From NCBI RefSeq assembly GCF_014640535.1, contig NZ_BMHD01000001.1, positions 1,118,214 to 1,182,213 of the forward strand: DNA of 64,000 nt. Reading direction: 5' to 3'. Positions 8,066 through 16,580 of the stretch are shown piece after piece. The notes under the pieces are model-generated. The model did not search any database and was not told the origin of the DNA. It saw nothing but the letters and a program-made list of their open reading frames with translations. The position numbers and the translations under genes were made by a program. Numbering within the stretch: the stretch's first letter is position 1; each line of letters begins with the position of its first letter. Source of the DNA: Cnuibacter physcomitrellae. GTDB taxonomy: Bacteria > Actinomycetota > Actinomycetes > Actinomycetales > Microbacteriaceae.

Positions 8066-9241
8066 ATGCGCACCCCTCGTTCCCGGCTGATCCTCGCCGC
8101 CGGCCTGACCGTGGTCTCGGCCGCCGCCCTGACCGCCTGCTCGAGCGGCTCGTCCGCCTCGACCGGGTCCTCGTCGGACCTGACGGTCGGGTCCATCGAC
8201 CTCGCCGCCGCCGGCTGCCCGTCGACGATCGTGATGCAGACCGACTGGAACCCGGAGGCCGAGCACGGCCACTGGTACCAGATGGTCGGCGCGAACCCGA
8301 CCATCGACTCGCAGAACAAGACCGTCACCGGTCCGCTCATGGCGGGAGGCGAGTACACCGGCGTCGACATCCAGATCCGCGCCGGCGGCCCCGCGATCGG
8401 CTTCCAGACCGTCTCGAGCCAGATGTACACCGACGACGACATCATGCTCGGCTACGTCTCCACCGACGAGGCCATCCAGCTCTCGCAGGACATGCCGACC
8501 AAGGCCGTCTACACCCCGCTCGAGATCGCCCCCACGATGCTCATGTGGGATCCCGCGACCTACCCGGACGCCACCAGCATCAAGGACGTCGTGGCCGACG
8601 GCGCGACGGTCCGCTACTTCGAGGGCTCCTCCTACATGGAGTACCTGATGAGCGCAGGGATCATCCCCCGGGAGCAGACCGACGGCTCGTACGACGGGAC
8701 GCCGGCCTCCTTCGTGGCGGCCGGAGGCAAGGACGCCCAGCAGGGCTTCGCCTCCGCGGAGCCCTACATCTACCAGAACGAGGTCTCGAGCTGGGGCAAG
8801 CCCGTGAAGTACACGCTCATCAACGACCTGGGCTATCCGATCTACTACGGCGCCGTGTCCGTGCGTGCGGACAAGGTCGACCAGTACTCCGACTGCCTCA
8901 AGGCGCTCGTACCGGTCATGCAGCAGGCCGAGGTCGACTACTACGCCGACCCTCAGCCCGCGATCGACCTCATCCTGCAGCTCGTCCAGGACTATGACAC
9001 CGGCTGGGTGTACTCCCAGGGCGTCGCGGACTACTCCGTGAAGACGCAGCTCGACCTCGGACTCGTTGGCAACGGCACGAACGACACGGTCGGCGACTTC
9101 GACGACGCCCGCATCGCGGACGTCTTCGACAAGATCGTCCCGGTGTTCGACAGCCTCGGCACCCCGCCCGCCGACGGCCTCACCGTCAGCGACATCTACA
9201 CGAACGAGTTCATCGATCCGTCGATCTCCCTGACGAAGTAG
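8066..9241 (+). CDS. Lipoprotein substrate-binding protein of an ABC importer (NMT1/THI5-like)
   Basis: A 391-residue exported lipoprotein. Residues 1-25 are a signal peptide with the lipobox LTAC, so Cys25 is lipidated and the mature protein is anchored outside the membrane. The start of the mature domain (MQTDWNPEAEHG) resembles binding proteins for pyrimidine precursors, sulfonates and similar small organics. It has a GAGTAGGAGA ribosome-binding site. It is third in the gntR-divergent cluster, but no permease or ATPase follows: the next gene is convergent. The transporter must be encoded elsewhere, or the protein works as a sensor. Confidence 0.85.
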   Translation: MRTPRSRLILAAGLTVVSAAALTACSSGSSASTGSSSDLTVGSIDLAAAGCPSTIVMQTDWNPEAEHGHWYQMVGANPTIDSQNKTVTGPLMAGGEYTGVDIQIRAGGPAIGFQTVSSQMYTDDDIMLGYVSTDEAIQLSQDMPTKAVYTPLEIAPTMLMWDPATYPDATSIKDVVADGATVRYFEGSSYMEYLMSAGIIPREQTDGSYDGTPASFVAAGGKDAQQGFASAEPYIYQNEVSSWGKPVKYTLINDLGYPIYYGAVSVRADKVDQYSDCLKALVPVMQQAEVDYYADPQPAIDLILQLVQDYDTGWVYSQGVADYSVKTQLDLGLVGNGTNDTVGDFDDARIADVFDKIVPVFDSLGTPPADGLTVSDIYTNEFIDPSISLTK

Positions 9242-9267
9242 CCACTCCGCGCCGGGATCGCGTCTGC

Positions 9268-10326
9268 TCAGCGATCCTGGCGCGGATGGATGAAGGCGGT
9301 GAGCATGCCGAGCACCGCCCCGAGGAGCGTGTCGACCACGCGTTCCGACGCGAGCCCGCCGGGATCGGCTCCCGGGACCGCTGCGGTGGAGATGAGCAGC
9401 ACGAGAGGCGTGATGAACACCAGCGCCAGCGCGTAGTTGCGCACCACCACCAGCTCGATGAGGAACTGCAGCGCGGCCAGCACGAGCGCCAGCAGTGGAG
9501 CGGGGATCGACACCAGGGCGATCAGCGCGAAGAGCCCGGCCCCGACCACGGTGCCGACGAAGCGCTGGCTCCCCCGGAGCATCGCGGTCCGGCGTCCGGC
9601 GCTCAGGCCGATCACCGCCACACCCGAGCAGACGGTCCAGTAGACCCGCTCCTGGTCGACCCAGAGGGCGCTGAGCACGGTGCCGGCCACCGCGACGATC
9701 ACGACGCGCACGAGCAGGAGCCGGGCGTCCAGGCTCAGGCGCGGTCCGGGCAGCAGTGCACGGAGCGCCCGCGCCGGGCGCCGCCGCACACCGGGCACCA
9801 CCAGCGGGGCCACCGCCACGGCGTAGGCGAGGAGGCAGCCCACGGCGAAGGCGGCGAGGAAGGCGAGCGGCTCGACGCGCCGCGCCCCGTCGACGGCCGC
9901 GGTCACGGTCGTCGCCATCCCGTAGACCAGCACGAAGAACACCGGCCCCGGCGGACCGAGCGCGAACGCGTACGCGAGCGCCGACGAGACGACGGTCACC
10001 GCGACGAGCCCTAGGAGGACGGCCGTCGGATCCGCGGCCGCCGCGGTCCCGGCCGCCGCGCACGCCAGCAGCAGCACTCCGACGAGCGGCAGCGCCTTGG
10101 CCCGCTCCCGGACGGTGGCCGAGGCGAGGTAGAGCGCGGTGAAGGCGCCGCCCGCGGCCTGGAGCCCCACCAGCGGCTGGCCGACCACGGTGAAGAGGCC
10201 GACCGGCAGGGCCATGGCCAGCGCGGCCTGGGTCGCGATCGGCCAGCGTGGATGCGGTGCGGGGCCGACGCGGACGAGGTCGAGCGTCCAGGCCCCCAGC
10301 CCGGTCAGGAACGGGCTCCTGCTCAC
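9268..10326 (-). CDS. FUSC-like integral membrane protein
   Basis: A 352-residue polytopic membrane protein with two blocks of hydrophobic helices separated by a basic cytosolic loop around RRRPARALRALL. This is the pattern of FUSC/aromatic-acid-exporter-like proteins. The second block has the motif RGSQRFVGTVVGAGLFALI, characteristic of the FUSC family. The GTG at 10326 was chosen because GAGGAG at the end of the upstream gene provides a ribosome-binding site; an ATG at 10365 would overlap that gene by 32 nt. It is coupled to the GH15 gene. Probable efflux of aromatic or amphipathic compounds is a family-level inference. Confidence 0.75.
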   Translation of the reverse strand: MSRSPFLTGLGAWTLDLVRVGPAPHPRWPIATQAALAMALPVGLFTVVGQPLVGLQAAGGAFTALYLASATVRERAKALPLVGVLLLACAAAGTAAAADPTAVLLGLVAVTVVSSALAYAFALGPPGPVFFVLVYGMATTVTAAVDGARRVEPLAFLAAFAVGCLLAYAVAVAPLVVPGVRRRPARALRALLPGPRLSLDARLLLVRVVIVAVAGTVLSALWVDQERVYWTVCSGVAVIGLSAGRRTAMLRGSQRFVGTVVGAGLFALIALVSIPAPLLALVLAALQFLIELVVVRNYALALVFITPLVLLISTAAVPGADPGGLASERVVDTLLGAVLGMLTAFIHPRQDR

Positions 10327-10333
10327 CGCTCGA

Positions 10334-12169
10334 TCACTCCTCACCCCGACGCGTGGCGTTGTCATAGGCGGAGGCCGCGTCGACCAGGGCGAGGTGGCTG
10401 AGGCCCTGCGGCAGGTTGCCCAGGAAGTCGCCCGTCTCGGTCGAGATCATCTCCGCGTAGAGGCCCACATCGTTCGCCGCCGCGACCAGCGCGTCCATGC
10501 GGGCCTCGGCCGCCTCGAGCTCGCCCAGCCAGACCTGGGCCTGCACCAGCCAGAAGCCGCAGGCGACGAACGCGCCCTCCTCACGGTCCACGCCGGTGTA
10601 CCGGTACACCTGCTCCCCCACCGCCAGCTCGTCGCGGATGCGCTCGACCGTCCTGCGCGTACGCGCAGGATCGCCGAAGTCCTCGGCGACGTGGAGGAGG
10701 AAGGAGGCGTCGAGGTCCTTGCTGCCCGGCCACATCGTGTAGGCGCCCCTCTTCTCGGACCATCCCTTCGTCGCCAGCCACTCCTCGAGCAGTCCCTTGT
10801 TCTTCCGCCACATCTCGACGTCCTCGTCGGTGGGCTTGATCTCGCCCAGCTCGTAGAGCCGAAGCGCGTCGGTGAGCGCCTTCCAGCAGCCGATCTTGCT
10901 CGTGACGTAGTGGCGCTTCTTCGGCAGCTCCCACATCCCGGAGTCCTTCTTCGGCCACGTGCGGCAGGCGTGGTCGGCGTAGGCGACGATGAGCTCGCTG
11001 GTGCGCTCGTCGAGGATGTTGCCCGACTCGACGTAGTGCAGCATGATCCCGATCACGTCGGCGAAGACGCCGAGCTGGAGCTGACCGGCGGCGGGGTTCC
11101 CCGCGTGCACCGGACCGATGCCGCGCCAGCCCTCCGACTTCGTCCCGTGCACGCCGTCGGGCAGGGAGCCGTCGAGGGCGAAGAAGATCTGCAGGTCGTT
11201 GCCGTACTCCTTGAGCATCTTGAGCACCCAGGACACCGCCGCGTGCGGCTCCTCGCGCAGCCCGTATCGGGTGAGCGCGCCGACCGTGTACGCGAGGTCG
11301 CGGACCCACGCGAAGCGGTAGTCCCAGTTCTTGCCGCCCCGGAGGTCCTCCGGCAGGCCCGTGGTCGCCGCCGCCGCGATCGCGCCCGTGGGCGAGAAGA
11401 TCAGGAGCTTGAGCGCGAGCGCGCTGCGCTGCACCGCCTCCCGCCACGGACCCTCGTAGTCGAACTCCTCCGACCAGCGCTGCCAGTTCGCGATGGTGCG
11501 GTCGATGCCGCGATCCACGATCCTCGGATCGGGGACGTGGATCGGCTCGTCGTCCGTCCCGCACACGGCGATCAGGTGCCGCGAGCCCGGAGAGGTCGTG
11601 AACGCGCCCCGGAACTCCAGCGGGCCGTCAGGGAAGCCGTCGCCGGGTTCGTGCGGGTCCGTGCGGCCGTGCTCGAAGCCCACGAGCACGAGGTCGATGC
11701 TCGCGGCGCGCAGGATCGGACCGTGCAGGGTGTCGAGGCGCTGGACGGGCTCGGTCCCGAAGGTGTTGCCCGGGATCACGGCCCACTCGAACGCGACCTC
11801 CCCGTCGACGCCGTCGATGCGGCGTGCCAGCTCCGTCCAGGGCAGGCGCCCCGCGACGCCGGTGACCAGCGCATCCGTCACCGTCGCCGTCCCGGTCGCC
11901 GTCGTGAACGTGGTACGCAGCACGTTGGTGCCCTCGACGTACTCGCGCGTCGACTCGAAGGCGTCGACCGGGCGGAGCTCGAGGCGTCCGCCGTCTCGCT
12001 CGTCCACGATCCCGGCGAAGACGGGCGGGGTGTGCAGGGCGGGCATGGGGAGCCAGTCGATCTGTCCGTCACGGGCCACGAGGGCGACGGTGCGCCCGTC
12101 GCCGATCCCGGCGTAGCCCCTGAGGTCCGCGTATCCGTCCTGACGCTCGAGCGCTCCGCCTGCATTCAC
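10334..12169 (-). CDS. Glycoside hydrolase family 15 protein (glucoamylase/trehalase-like)
   Basis: A 611-residue cytosolic enzyme. It has the N-terminal beta-sandwich (YAGIGDGRTVALVARDGQID) and the (alpha/alpha)6 barrel of GH15. The diagnostic WDYRFAWVRD is at about residues 282-291, with SGMWELPKKRHYVTSKIG and the C-terminal catalytic segment GLYAEMISTETGDFLGNLPQ. No signal peptide is present. Actinobacterial homologues include trehalases and glucoamylases, which sequence alone cannot separate. The GTG at 12169 is preferred; an in-frame ATG at 12205 would run into the hairpin upstream. The FUSC gene is downstream and coupled. Confidence 0.88.
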   Translation of the reverse strand: MNAGGALERQDGYADLRGYAGIGDGRTVALVARDGQIDWLPMPALHTPPVFAGIVDERDGGRLELRPVDAFESTREYVEGTNVLRTTFTTATGTATVTDALVTGVAGRLPWTELARRIDGVDGEVAFEWAVIPGNTFGTEPVQRLDTLHGPILRAASIDLVLVGFEHGRTDPHEPGDGFPDGPLEFRGAFTTSPGSRHLIAVCGTDDEPIHVPDPRIVDRGIDRTIANWQRWSEEFDYEGPWREAVQRSALALKLLIFSPTGAIAAAATTGLPEDLRGGKNWDYRFAWVRDLAYTVGALTRYGLREEPHAAVSWVLKMLKEYGNDLQIFFALDGSLPDGVHGTKSEGWRGIGPVHAGNPAAGQLQLGVFADVIGIMLHYVESGNILDERTSELIVAYADHACRTWPKKDSGMWELPKKRHYVTSKIGCWKALTDALRLYELGEIKPTDEDVEMWRKNKGLLEEWLATKGWSEKRGAYTMWPGSKDLDASFLLHVAEDFGDPARTRRTVERIRDELAVGEQVYRYTGVDREEGAFVACGFWLVQAQVWLGELEAAEARMDALVAAANDVGLYAEMISTETGDFLGNLPQGLSHLALVDAASAYDNATRRGEE

Positions 12170-12199
12170 CTGTATGAACCTACGCGGGCCGGGACAGAC

Positions 12200-12256
12200 G
12201 AGCACCCCCAGGGGACGCGCTCCACCGGTGGTGGGAACGCCCCTCTGGGGGTGCTC
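12200..12256. repeat. Intergenic palindrome, CCCCCAG family, copy 1
   Basis: The arm GAGCACCCCCAGGGG at 12200 pairs with CCCTCTGGGGGTGCTC ending at 12256. An inner palindrome CCACCGGTGG lies in the loop. It sits after the stop of the dioxygenase-like gene and just upstream of the GH15 start. It shares the CACCCCCAG arm tip with palindromes at 24816-24950 and 61735-61795. It may act as a terminator, although it has no U-tract. Confidence 0.75.
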
Positions 12257-12271
12257 AGGGGATGCGGTGGC

Positions 12272-13045
12272 CTAGGCCTCGCTCATCGCCAGCTTCTCCT
12301 GCTGACCGCGGGCGCGCAGAGCGGCCTCACGGGCGGCGATGCGGCGGGACTGCTCGGCCTGGCCGGCGTCGAGCACGTCCTGCGGCACCTCGACGCTGTC
12401 GACGTGCTTCCGCGCGTGGTACTTCTCGAGGTAGGCGTCGAGCTCGGGGCCGGACTCCCACGAGGTGATGAGGCAGTAGCGCGGCTCGTCGCCGAAGTGG
12501 GCGGCAGCGTGCCACAGGCGCTGGGTGTCGATGACCAGCTGAGCACCGGCGGGCAGCGCGATGCGGGTCTCGCCCGACGGATCGGTGCGGTTGTGACGGA
12601 GGACGAAGAAGCTGTCCTTGTCGTCGGTCAGATTGAAGAACGACCGCACGACCCAGCCGGTGCCGTCGGGGTTGAGGCGGTTGTTGTCGTCCTGGTGGAG
12701 GTTGTACAGCGCGTCGGCGTACGTGTTCGGCTGCAGCTCGATCACGCGGCAGCGCCCCACGTTCGAACCCGGCTCCTTGGCGCGGGCGGTGAGGGTCGGC
12801 GCGATCGCGGTCTGCGAGTCGATCCAGACGCCGTCCTTGTCGGTGCGCGGCGGCTTGTGGTTCCAGAAGCCGTTGCACTCGATCTCGCCCTTGGCGGAGG
12901 CGAGCGGAGCGAACCGGGTGTCGCCGGAGGACTTCCAGTCGACGTACTCGATGTCGAGCCACTCCTTCGGATCGATCGGCTGGTCGTACGAGTCGAGCAC
13001 GACGTAACCGGTCTCCTCGAGGAGCTCGGAGGTGATGTAACCCAT
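12272..13045 (-). CDS. Putative Fe(II)/2-oxoglutarate-dependent dioxygenase-like protein, iron-box controlled
   Basis: A 257-residue protein not firmly assigned. It shows the elements of a double-stranded beta-helix dioxygenase: NLHQDD gives an HxD pair (His117, Asp119), and RLWHAAAHFGDEPRYCLITSW gives a distal histidine (His179 or His183) followed by Arg189 in the position that binds 2-oxoglutarate. The C-terminal 50 residues are a charged helix. It is transcribed alone. A near-consensus DtxR/IdeR box covers its promoter 52-70 bp upstream of the ATG, so expression should rise when iron is scarce. The substrate is unknown; a structural homologue without catalysis is possible. Confidence 0.55.
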   Translation of the reverse strand: MGYITSELLEETGYVVLDSYDQPIDPKEWLDIEYVDWKSSGDTRFAPLASAKGEIECNGFWNHKPPRTDKDGVWIDSQTAIAPTLTARAKEPGSNVGRCRVIELQPNTYADALYNLHQDDNNRLNPDGTGWVVRSFFNLTDDKDSFFVLRHNRTDPSGETRIALPAGAQLVIDTQRLWHAAAHFGDEPRYCLITSWESGPELDAYLEKYHARKHVDSVEVPQDVLDAGQAEQSRRIAAREAALRARGQQEKLAMSEA

Positions 13046-13096
13046 GGGTGTGAACCATGACCTTTCGGTTGGAGGGCGAGCGAAGTTTTTACAGGC

Positions 13097-13115
13097 CCAG
13101 GTAAGGGCAGCCTAA
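13097..13115 (-). promoter_or_regulatory. DtxR/IdeR-type iron box
   Basis: On the reverse strand this reads TTAGGCTGCCCTTACCTGG. It matches the known 19-bp DtxR/IdeR consensus (TTAGGTTAGGCTAACCTAA) at the TTAGG and ACCT ends and at much of the centre. It overlaps the likely -35 (TTAGGC), with TGTAAA 16 nt further as a -10 for the dioxygenase-like gene. Iron-dependent repression of that gene is inferred. Confidence 0.65.
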
Positions 13116-13178
13116 CAGCGTCGGATGAACGCTGTCCGAGAGGCCACGCCGAGTGCGCCCGATAGGCTCGAGACCGCT

Positions 13179-15197
13179 ATGAGCACCGCCACGAACGTCG
13201 ACGCCACGGCCGTCAACACCATCCGCTGGCTCTCCGCGCCCGAGACGAGCATCGTCGTCCCCGTCTACCAGAGGCAGTACCGCTGGGACATCGGCGGATG
13301 CGAGCAGCTGCTCGCCGACATCCGTGCCGTCTCCGACACCGACGACAGCCAGAGGCACTTCCTCGGATCGATCCTCTCGACTCGAGGGACCGCCGCCTCG
13401 GAGTCCGACGCCGAGCTCGTGCTCATCGACGGACAGCAGCGCATCACCACTCTGATGCTCCTCGTCGCGGCGCTGCACCACACGGTCCGTGCCACCGACC
13501 CCGCGCTGGCCGCGGACCTCGAGCGCGTGCTGGTGCGCGCCTCCGATCCGCGCCGCACGAAGCTGCGGCCGCACCGCGCCTGGGCCGACGTGTTCGAGAG
13601 CGTCGTGCTCGACAGCCGCGGCGCCGACGACGAGCTGCGCGACTCCCGCTTCGACGACAACTACGCCTTCTTCCGCAGCCAGATCCGGCTGGAGGAGGTG
13701 CCGCGCATCTGGCGGGGCCTGAACAAGCTCGAGCACGTCGCGATCACCCTCGGCGCCGACGCCAACGCGCAGCAGATCTTCGAGAGCCTCAACTCCACCG
13801 GCGAGCCGCTCCGCGACCACGAGCTCATCCACAACTACGTGCTCATGGGCCTCACGCACGCCGAGCAGAGCGACATCGAGGAGACCTACTGGCTGCCCAT
13901 CGAGCAGAACACCGGCGAGCAGATCGCCGGGTTCTGGCGGCACTACCTCGTCATGACGACGGGACGCGAGGTCGCCCTCACCGGCGGACGCGGCGTCTAC
14001 GACGCCTTCCGGCAGGAGTTCCCGCGTCTGGATCTCGCCACCCTGCGGGCGCACGCCGGGCAGTGGCGCTCCTACTCGGACGTCTACCGCATCCTGCTCG
14101 ATCCCATGCAGGCCCCGGATGCGGAGATCGCCCGCCAGCTCGCCTACCTCAACGTCTTCGGGCGGGGGATGTACCCCCTCGTCATGCGCGCGTACCTCGA
14201 GTGGACACAGGGCTCGCTGTCGCGTGACGACCTCATCCGGACGCTCGAGGACGTGCAGTCCCTGCTGCTTCGCCGCACGGTCGTGGGCGTCCCGACGGAA
14301 CGGCTCGTGGCGCGGCTCTGCCGGGCTCGTGCGGGGTCGGACGGGGCCGCCGCCCTGCAGCGGGCGATGGCGCGGATCACGCCCTCCGACGAGCGTGTGC
14401 GCGTGGCGCTGAAGTACGGGGCGCTGCCGCATCCGCTCTACGTGCTCGGGCGTCTCGCGGGGGTCGACAGCCTCGCCGACCTGGAGATCGAGCACATCGT
14501 CCCCCTCGCCCCCGGCGACTCCTGGACGGGCGACGGCGCCCGCGAGTGGGCCGAGTACACCGAGGACGAGCAGAACAGCCACCGCGCCCTGGCGGAGACC
14601 CTCGGCAACCTCGCCCTGATCGAGGAGGGGCTCGCCGAGCGCGCCGCCGACCGGTCCTTCCCCGAGAAGCGCCCGCTGTACGCGCGGAGCGCCATCCCCT
14701 CGACATCCGCCCTGGCCGACGTCGAGGCGTGGGGCACGGCGGCTCTCTCCGCCCGCACGGAGGAGCTCGCTGCGGCGTTCGTGCGCCTGTGGCGCCGTCC
14801 GCTGGCCGTCGACATCGACGACGACAACCTCACGCCCATCCTCGACGCGATCCCCCGCCGGGGATGGCCGCGCGGCTGGGAACGCGAGTGGGACTACGTC
14901 GAGTACCGCGGCGAGCACTGGGAGGTCTACGACGTCAAGTACCTCTTCAACCGGGTGTTCAAGCGGCTCTGGGCCGACGACCGCGCTGCCGTCGAGCGGT
15001 ACAGCGCCCGCCGGGGAGGCCCGGTCTACGACGCCCAGGCGTGGAACGGCCAGTGGGACTCCCTCGATGCCGACACGTGGCTCTACATGGGCTGGGACTC
15101 GCGGTACATGCTCCTCGCGGTGCAGGGGCTCCTCGCCGAGGCGGGGCTCGCCTCCGAGGTGTTCGTGAAGTACAGCTACATCGGCGAGGTCATGTAG
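13179..15197 (+). CDS. DUF262/DUF1524 (GmrSD-type) protein with extra C-terminal domain
   Basis: A 672-residue protein related to type IV restriction GmrSD proteins. The DUF262 (ParB/Srx-like NTPase) domain has the motifs VPVYQRQYRW (about residues 28-37) and IDGQQRITTL (about 83-92), plus QQIFESLNSTGEPL. The DUF1524 His-Me nuclease region has IEHIVPLAP (His439) and TLGNLALIEEG (Asn477), ending in SFPEKR. The second Asn usual in the LN...N stretch is absent. A further domain of about 110 residues (PRRGWPRGWEREWDYVEYRG onward) follows and was not recognised. It is a stand-alone gene, plausibly anti-phage or modified-DNA restriction. A TAGGCT box lies 10 nt upstream of the ATG. Confidence 0.75.
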   Translation: MSTATNVDATAVNTIRWLSAPETSIVVPVYQRQYRWDIGGCEQLLADIRAVSDTDDSQRHFLGSILSTRGTAASESDAELVLIDGQQRITTLMLLVAALHHTVRATDPALAADLERVLVRASDPRRTKLRPHRAWADVFESVVLDSRGADDELRDSRFDDNYAFFRSQIRLEEVPRIWRGLNKLEHVAITLGADANAQQIFESLNSTGEPLRDHELIHNYVLMGLTHAEQSDIEETYWLPIEQNTGEQIAGFWRHYLVMTTGREVALTGGRGVYDAFRQEFPRLDLATLRAHAGQWRSYSDVYRILLDPMQAPDAEIARQLAYLNVFGRGMYPLVMRAYLEWTQGSLSRDDLIRTLEDVQSLLLRRTVVGVPTERLVARLCRARAGSDGAAALQRAMARITPSDERVRVALKYGALPHPLYVLGRLAGVDSLADLEIEHIVPLAPGDSWTGDGAREWAEYTEDEQNSHRALAETLGNLALIEEGLAERAADRSFPEKRPLYARSAIPSTSALADVEAWGTAALSARTEELAAAFVRLWRRPLAVDIDDDNLTPILDAIPRRGWPRGWEREWDYVEYRGEHWEVYDVKYLFNRVFKRLWADDRAAVERYSARRGGPVYDAQAWNGQWDSLDADTWLYMGWDSRYMLLAVQGLLAEAGLASEVFVKYSYIGEVM

Positions 15198-15206
15198 GCC
15201 GCTCAC

Positions 15207-15239
15207 GGGTCTCTCGCGGGTCTCTCGCGGGTCTCTCGC
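15207..15239. repeat. Three tandem copies of an 11-bp repeat (GGGTCTCTCGC)
   Basis: Perfect head-to-tail copies at 15207-15217, 15218-15228 and 15229-15239, 10 nt after the stop of the DUF262 gene and upstream of the frameshifted nucleotidyltransferase. The copy number could vary by slippage. Confidence 0.85.
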
Positions 15240-15256
15240 GCTTGGCCGGAGCGGAG

Positions 15257-15262
15257 TAGGGT
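15257..15262 (+). promoter_or_regulatory. Probable -10 box (TAGGGT)
   Basis: TAGGGT lies 8 nt before the GTG at 15271, and there is no ribosome-binding site. This is consistent with leaderless transcription of the nucleotidyltransferase gene even though it is frameshifted. Confidence 0.45.
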
Positions 15263-15270
15263 CAGCGGAC

Positions 15271-16106
15271 GTGATCCAGCTCGCCGCGCTCCGTCGCAGT
15301 CTCGACGAGCAGCTCGGCGAGACGGAGGGCCGGTCGCTTCTCGGCGTCCTGGTCGCGCTGAGGGAAGGTGCTCAGGCGGCCCTGGGCGCCGACCTGGTGG
15401 GCGTCTACCTCACCGGGTCGTTCGCGCTGGGATGGGGTGACCTCGCGAGCGACGTCGACGTCCTGGTGGTCTCGGCGCAGGCGCTCTCGCCCGAGCAGGA
15501 GCAGGCCGCCGTACCTTGCACGCAGCTCTGCCGTTGCGGCCCGAGGGGTGGGCGCGTCGCGTCGAGGGGAGCTGGACCACCTCCGCCGCCCTCCGCGACC
15601 GGGTGGGTGCGCATCCGTGGCTGTACGTCGACCGCGGCAGCCGCACGATGGAGCGGTCGCGCCACGACGACACGTGGAACGCCCGGTGGGTGCTCCGCGA
15701 CTCGGGAGTGGCGGTGGTCGGCGCGCGGGCCGACACGCTTGTGCCCGCGGTCGCCGCCTCGGACCTCCGGCGAGAGACGGTGGAGCAGGCGGAGGCCAAG
15801 AGCGCATGGATCCTCGACGACCCCGACGTGCTCGACGACGGATGGGCGCAGCCCTACGCCGTGCTCACGCTGTGCCGTCTGCTCTGGACGGCCGCCACCG
15901 GCACGGTGACGGGGAAGGTCGAGGCGGCGGAGTGGGCCCGGTCGCTGATCGTGCCGGCCCGCTTCCGCCCACTGCTGTCGGCCTCGATCGGGTACCGCCT
16001 GCATCCGTTCGACCCGATCTCGGGCGCCGCCGATCCGGTGCTCGTGCCGATCGCCGAGGACTTCGCGCTCTGGGCCCGCGACGAGGTGCGCCGGCGCGCC
16101 GGCTAG
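15271..16106 (+). pseudogene. AadA-like aminoglycoside nucleotidyltransferase family gene, frameshifted
   Basis: The N-terminal part, in the frame starting at the GTG at 15271, has the nucleotidyltransferase signature VGVYLTGSFALGWGDLASDV, where GS and DxD bind nucleotide and metal. Coding quality collapses after residue 80 in that frame. It resumes in another frame from about 15513 (TLHAALPLRPEGWARRVEGSW) and continues to 16106 (TVEQAEAKSAWILDD, PYAVLTLCRLLW), the C-terminal helical domain of ANT(9)/AadA-like proteins. The frame change fits loss of one base near 15508-15516. It is either a pseudogene or a sequencing error. Intact, it would be about 278 residues. A resistance role is not implied; many such homologues have unknown substrates. 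Confidence 0.75.
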
Positions 16107-16117
16107 GAGCCCTCCGA

Positions 16118-16477
16118 CTACGGGCGCTCGCTCGGGTCGTCGAAGTCGCCGTAGGGGTCGCTGCTGTCGGCCCCGTCGGGGATCGTGTACGCGACCGCCT
16201 TGGGCTTGAGGTCGTCGAGCATCCGCTGCAGCCGATCCGCGGCCTCGGAGAAGTCGGGCTGCGGACCGTCCCAGTCCTCCGCCACCGACAGCACGTCGTT
16301 GCCCACCCCGATCACGAGCTCGGCGTCGCTGCGCCCACCGCCGTCGTCGAGCATGATCGGGATGTCGACCGACTCGGCCTTGCCGCGGTTGGCGAGGGCC
16401 GCCGTCAGCTCGACGAGCACGGCGGCGACGTCGTCGGTCGTGGTCACGGTCTCTCCCGCGTAGGTGATGCAGCGCAT
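16118..16477 (-). CDS. Small acidic hypothetical protein
   Basis: A 119-residue acidic protein not recognised with certainty. It begins MRCITYAGETVTTTDDVAAVL and has alternating strands (SVDIPIMLD, ELVIGVGNDVLSVAE) and a helix (AADRLQRMLDDL), then a disordered acidic tail rich in Asp/Ser/Pro. The layout faintly recalls small Imm1-type immunity proteins, but this is weak. A very strong GGAGGGTGGAGGG ribosome-binding site fixes the start. It is convergent with the nucleotidyltransferase pseudogene and divergent from the sigma-factor gene. Confidence 0.6.
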   Translation of the reverse strand: MRCITYAGETVTTTDDVAAVLVELTAALANRGKAESVDIPIMLDDGGGRSDAELVIGVGNDVLSVAEDWDGPQPDFSEAADRLQRMLDDLKPKAVAYTIPDGADSSDPYGDFDDPSERP

Positions 16478-16580
16478 CCCTCCACCCTCCCCCGATATCG
16501 TGTCCGCGGCTTCCTTTTTCGGGAACGCTGTCACACGGATGCCCCTGCCGGACATTCCAGGAGTAGGGGGTGATCGATCC

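Noticed and set aside
8066-9241. Thiamine-precursor transport as function of the binding protein
   Set aside because: The NMT1-like fold is shared by binders of many organics and no thiamine genes or riboswitch are nearby.
16118-16477. Imm1-family immunity protein
   Set aside because: Only the size and a faint strand pattern fit; no toxin gene is adjacent, so it is left hypothetical.
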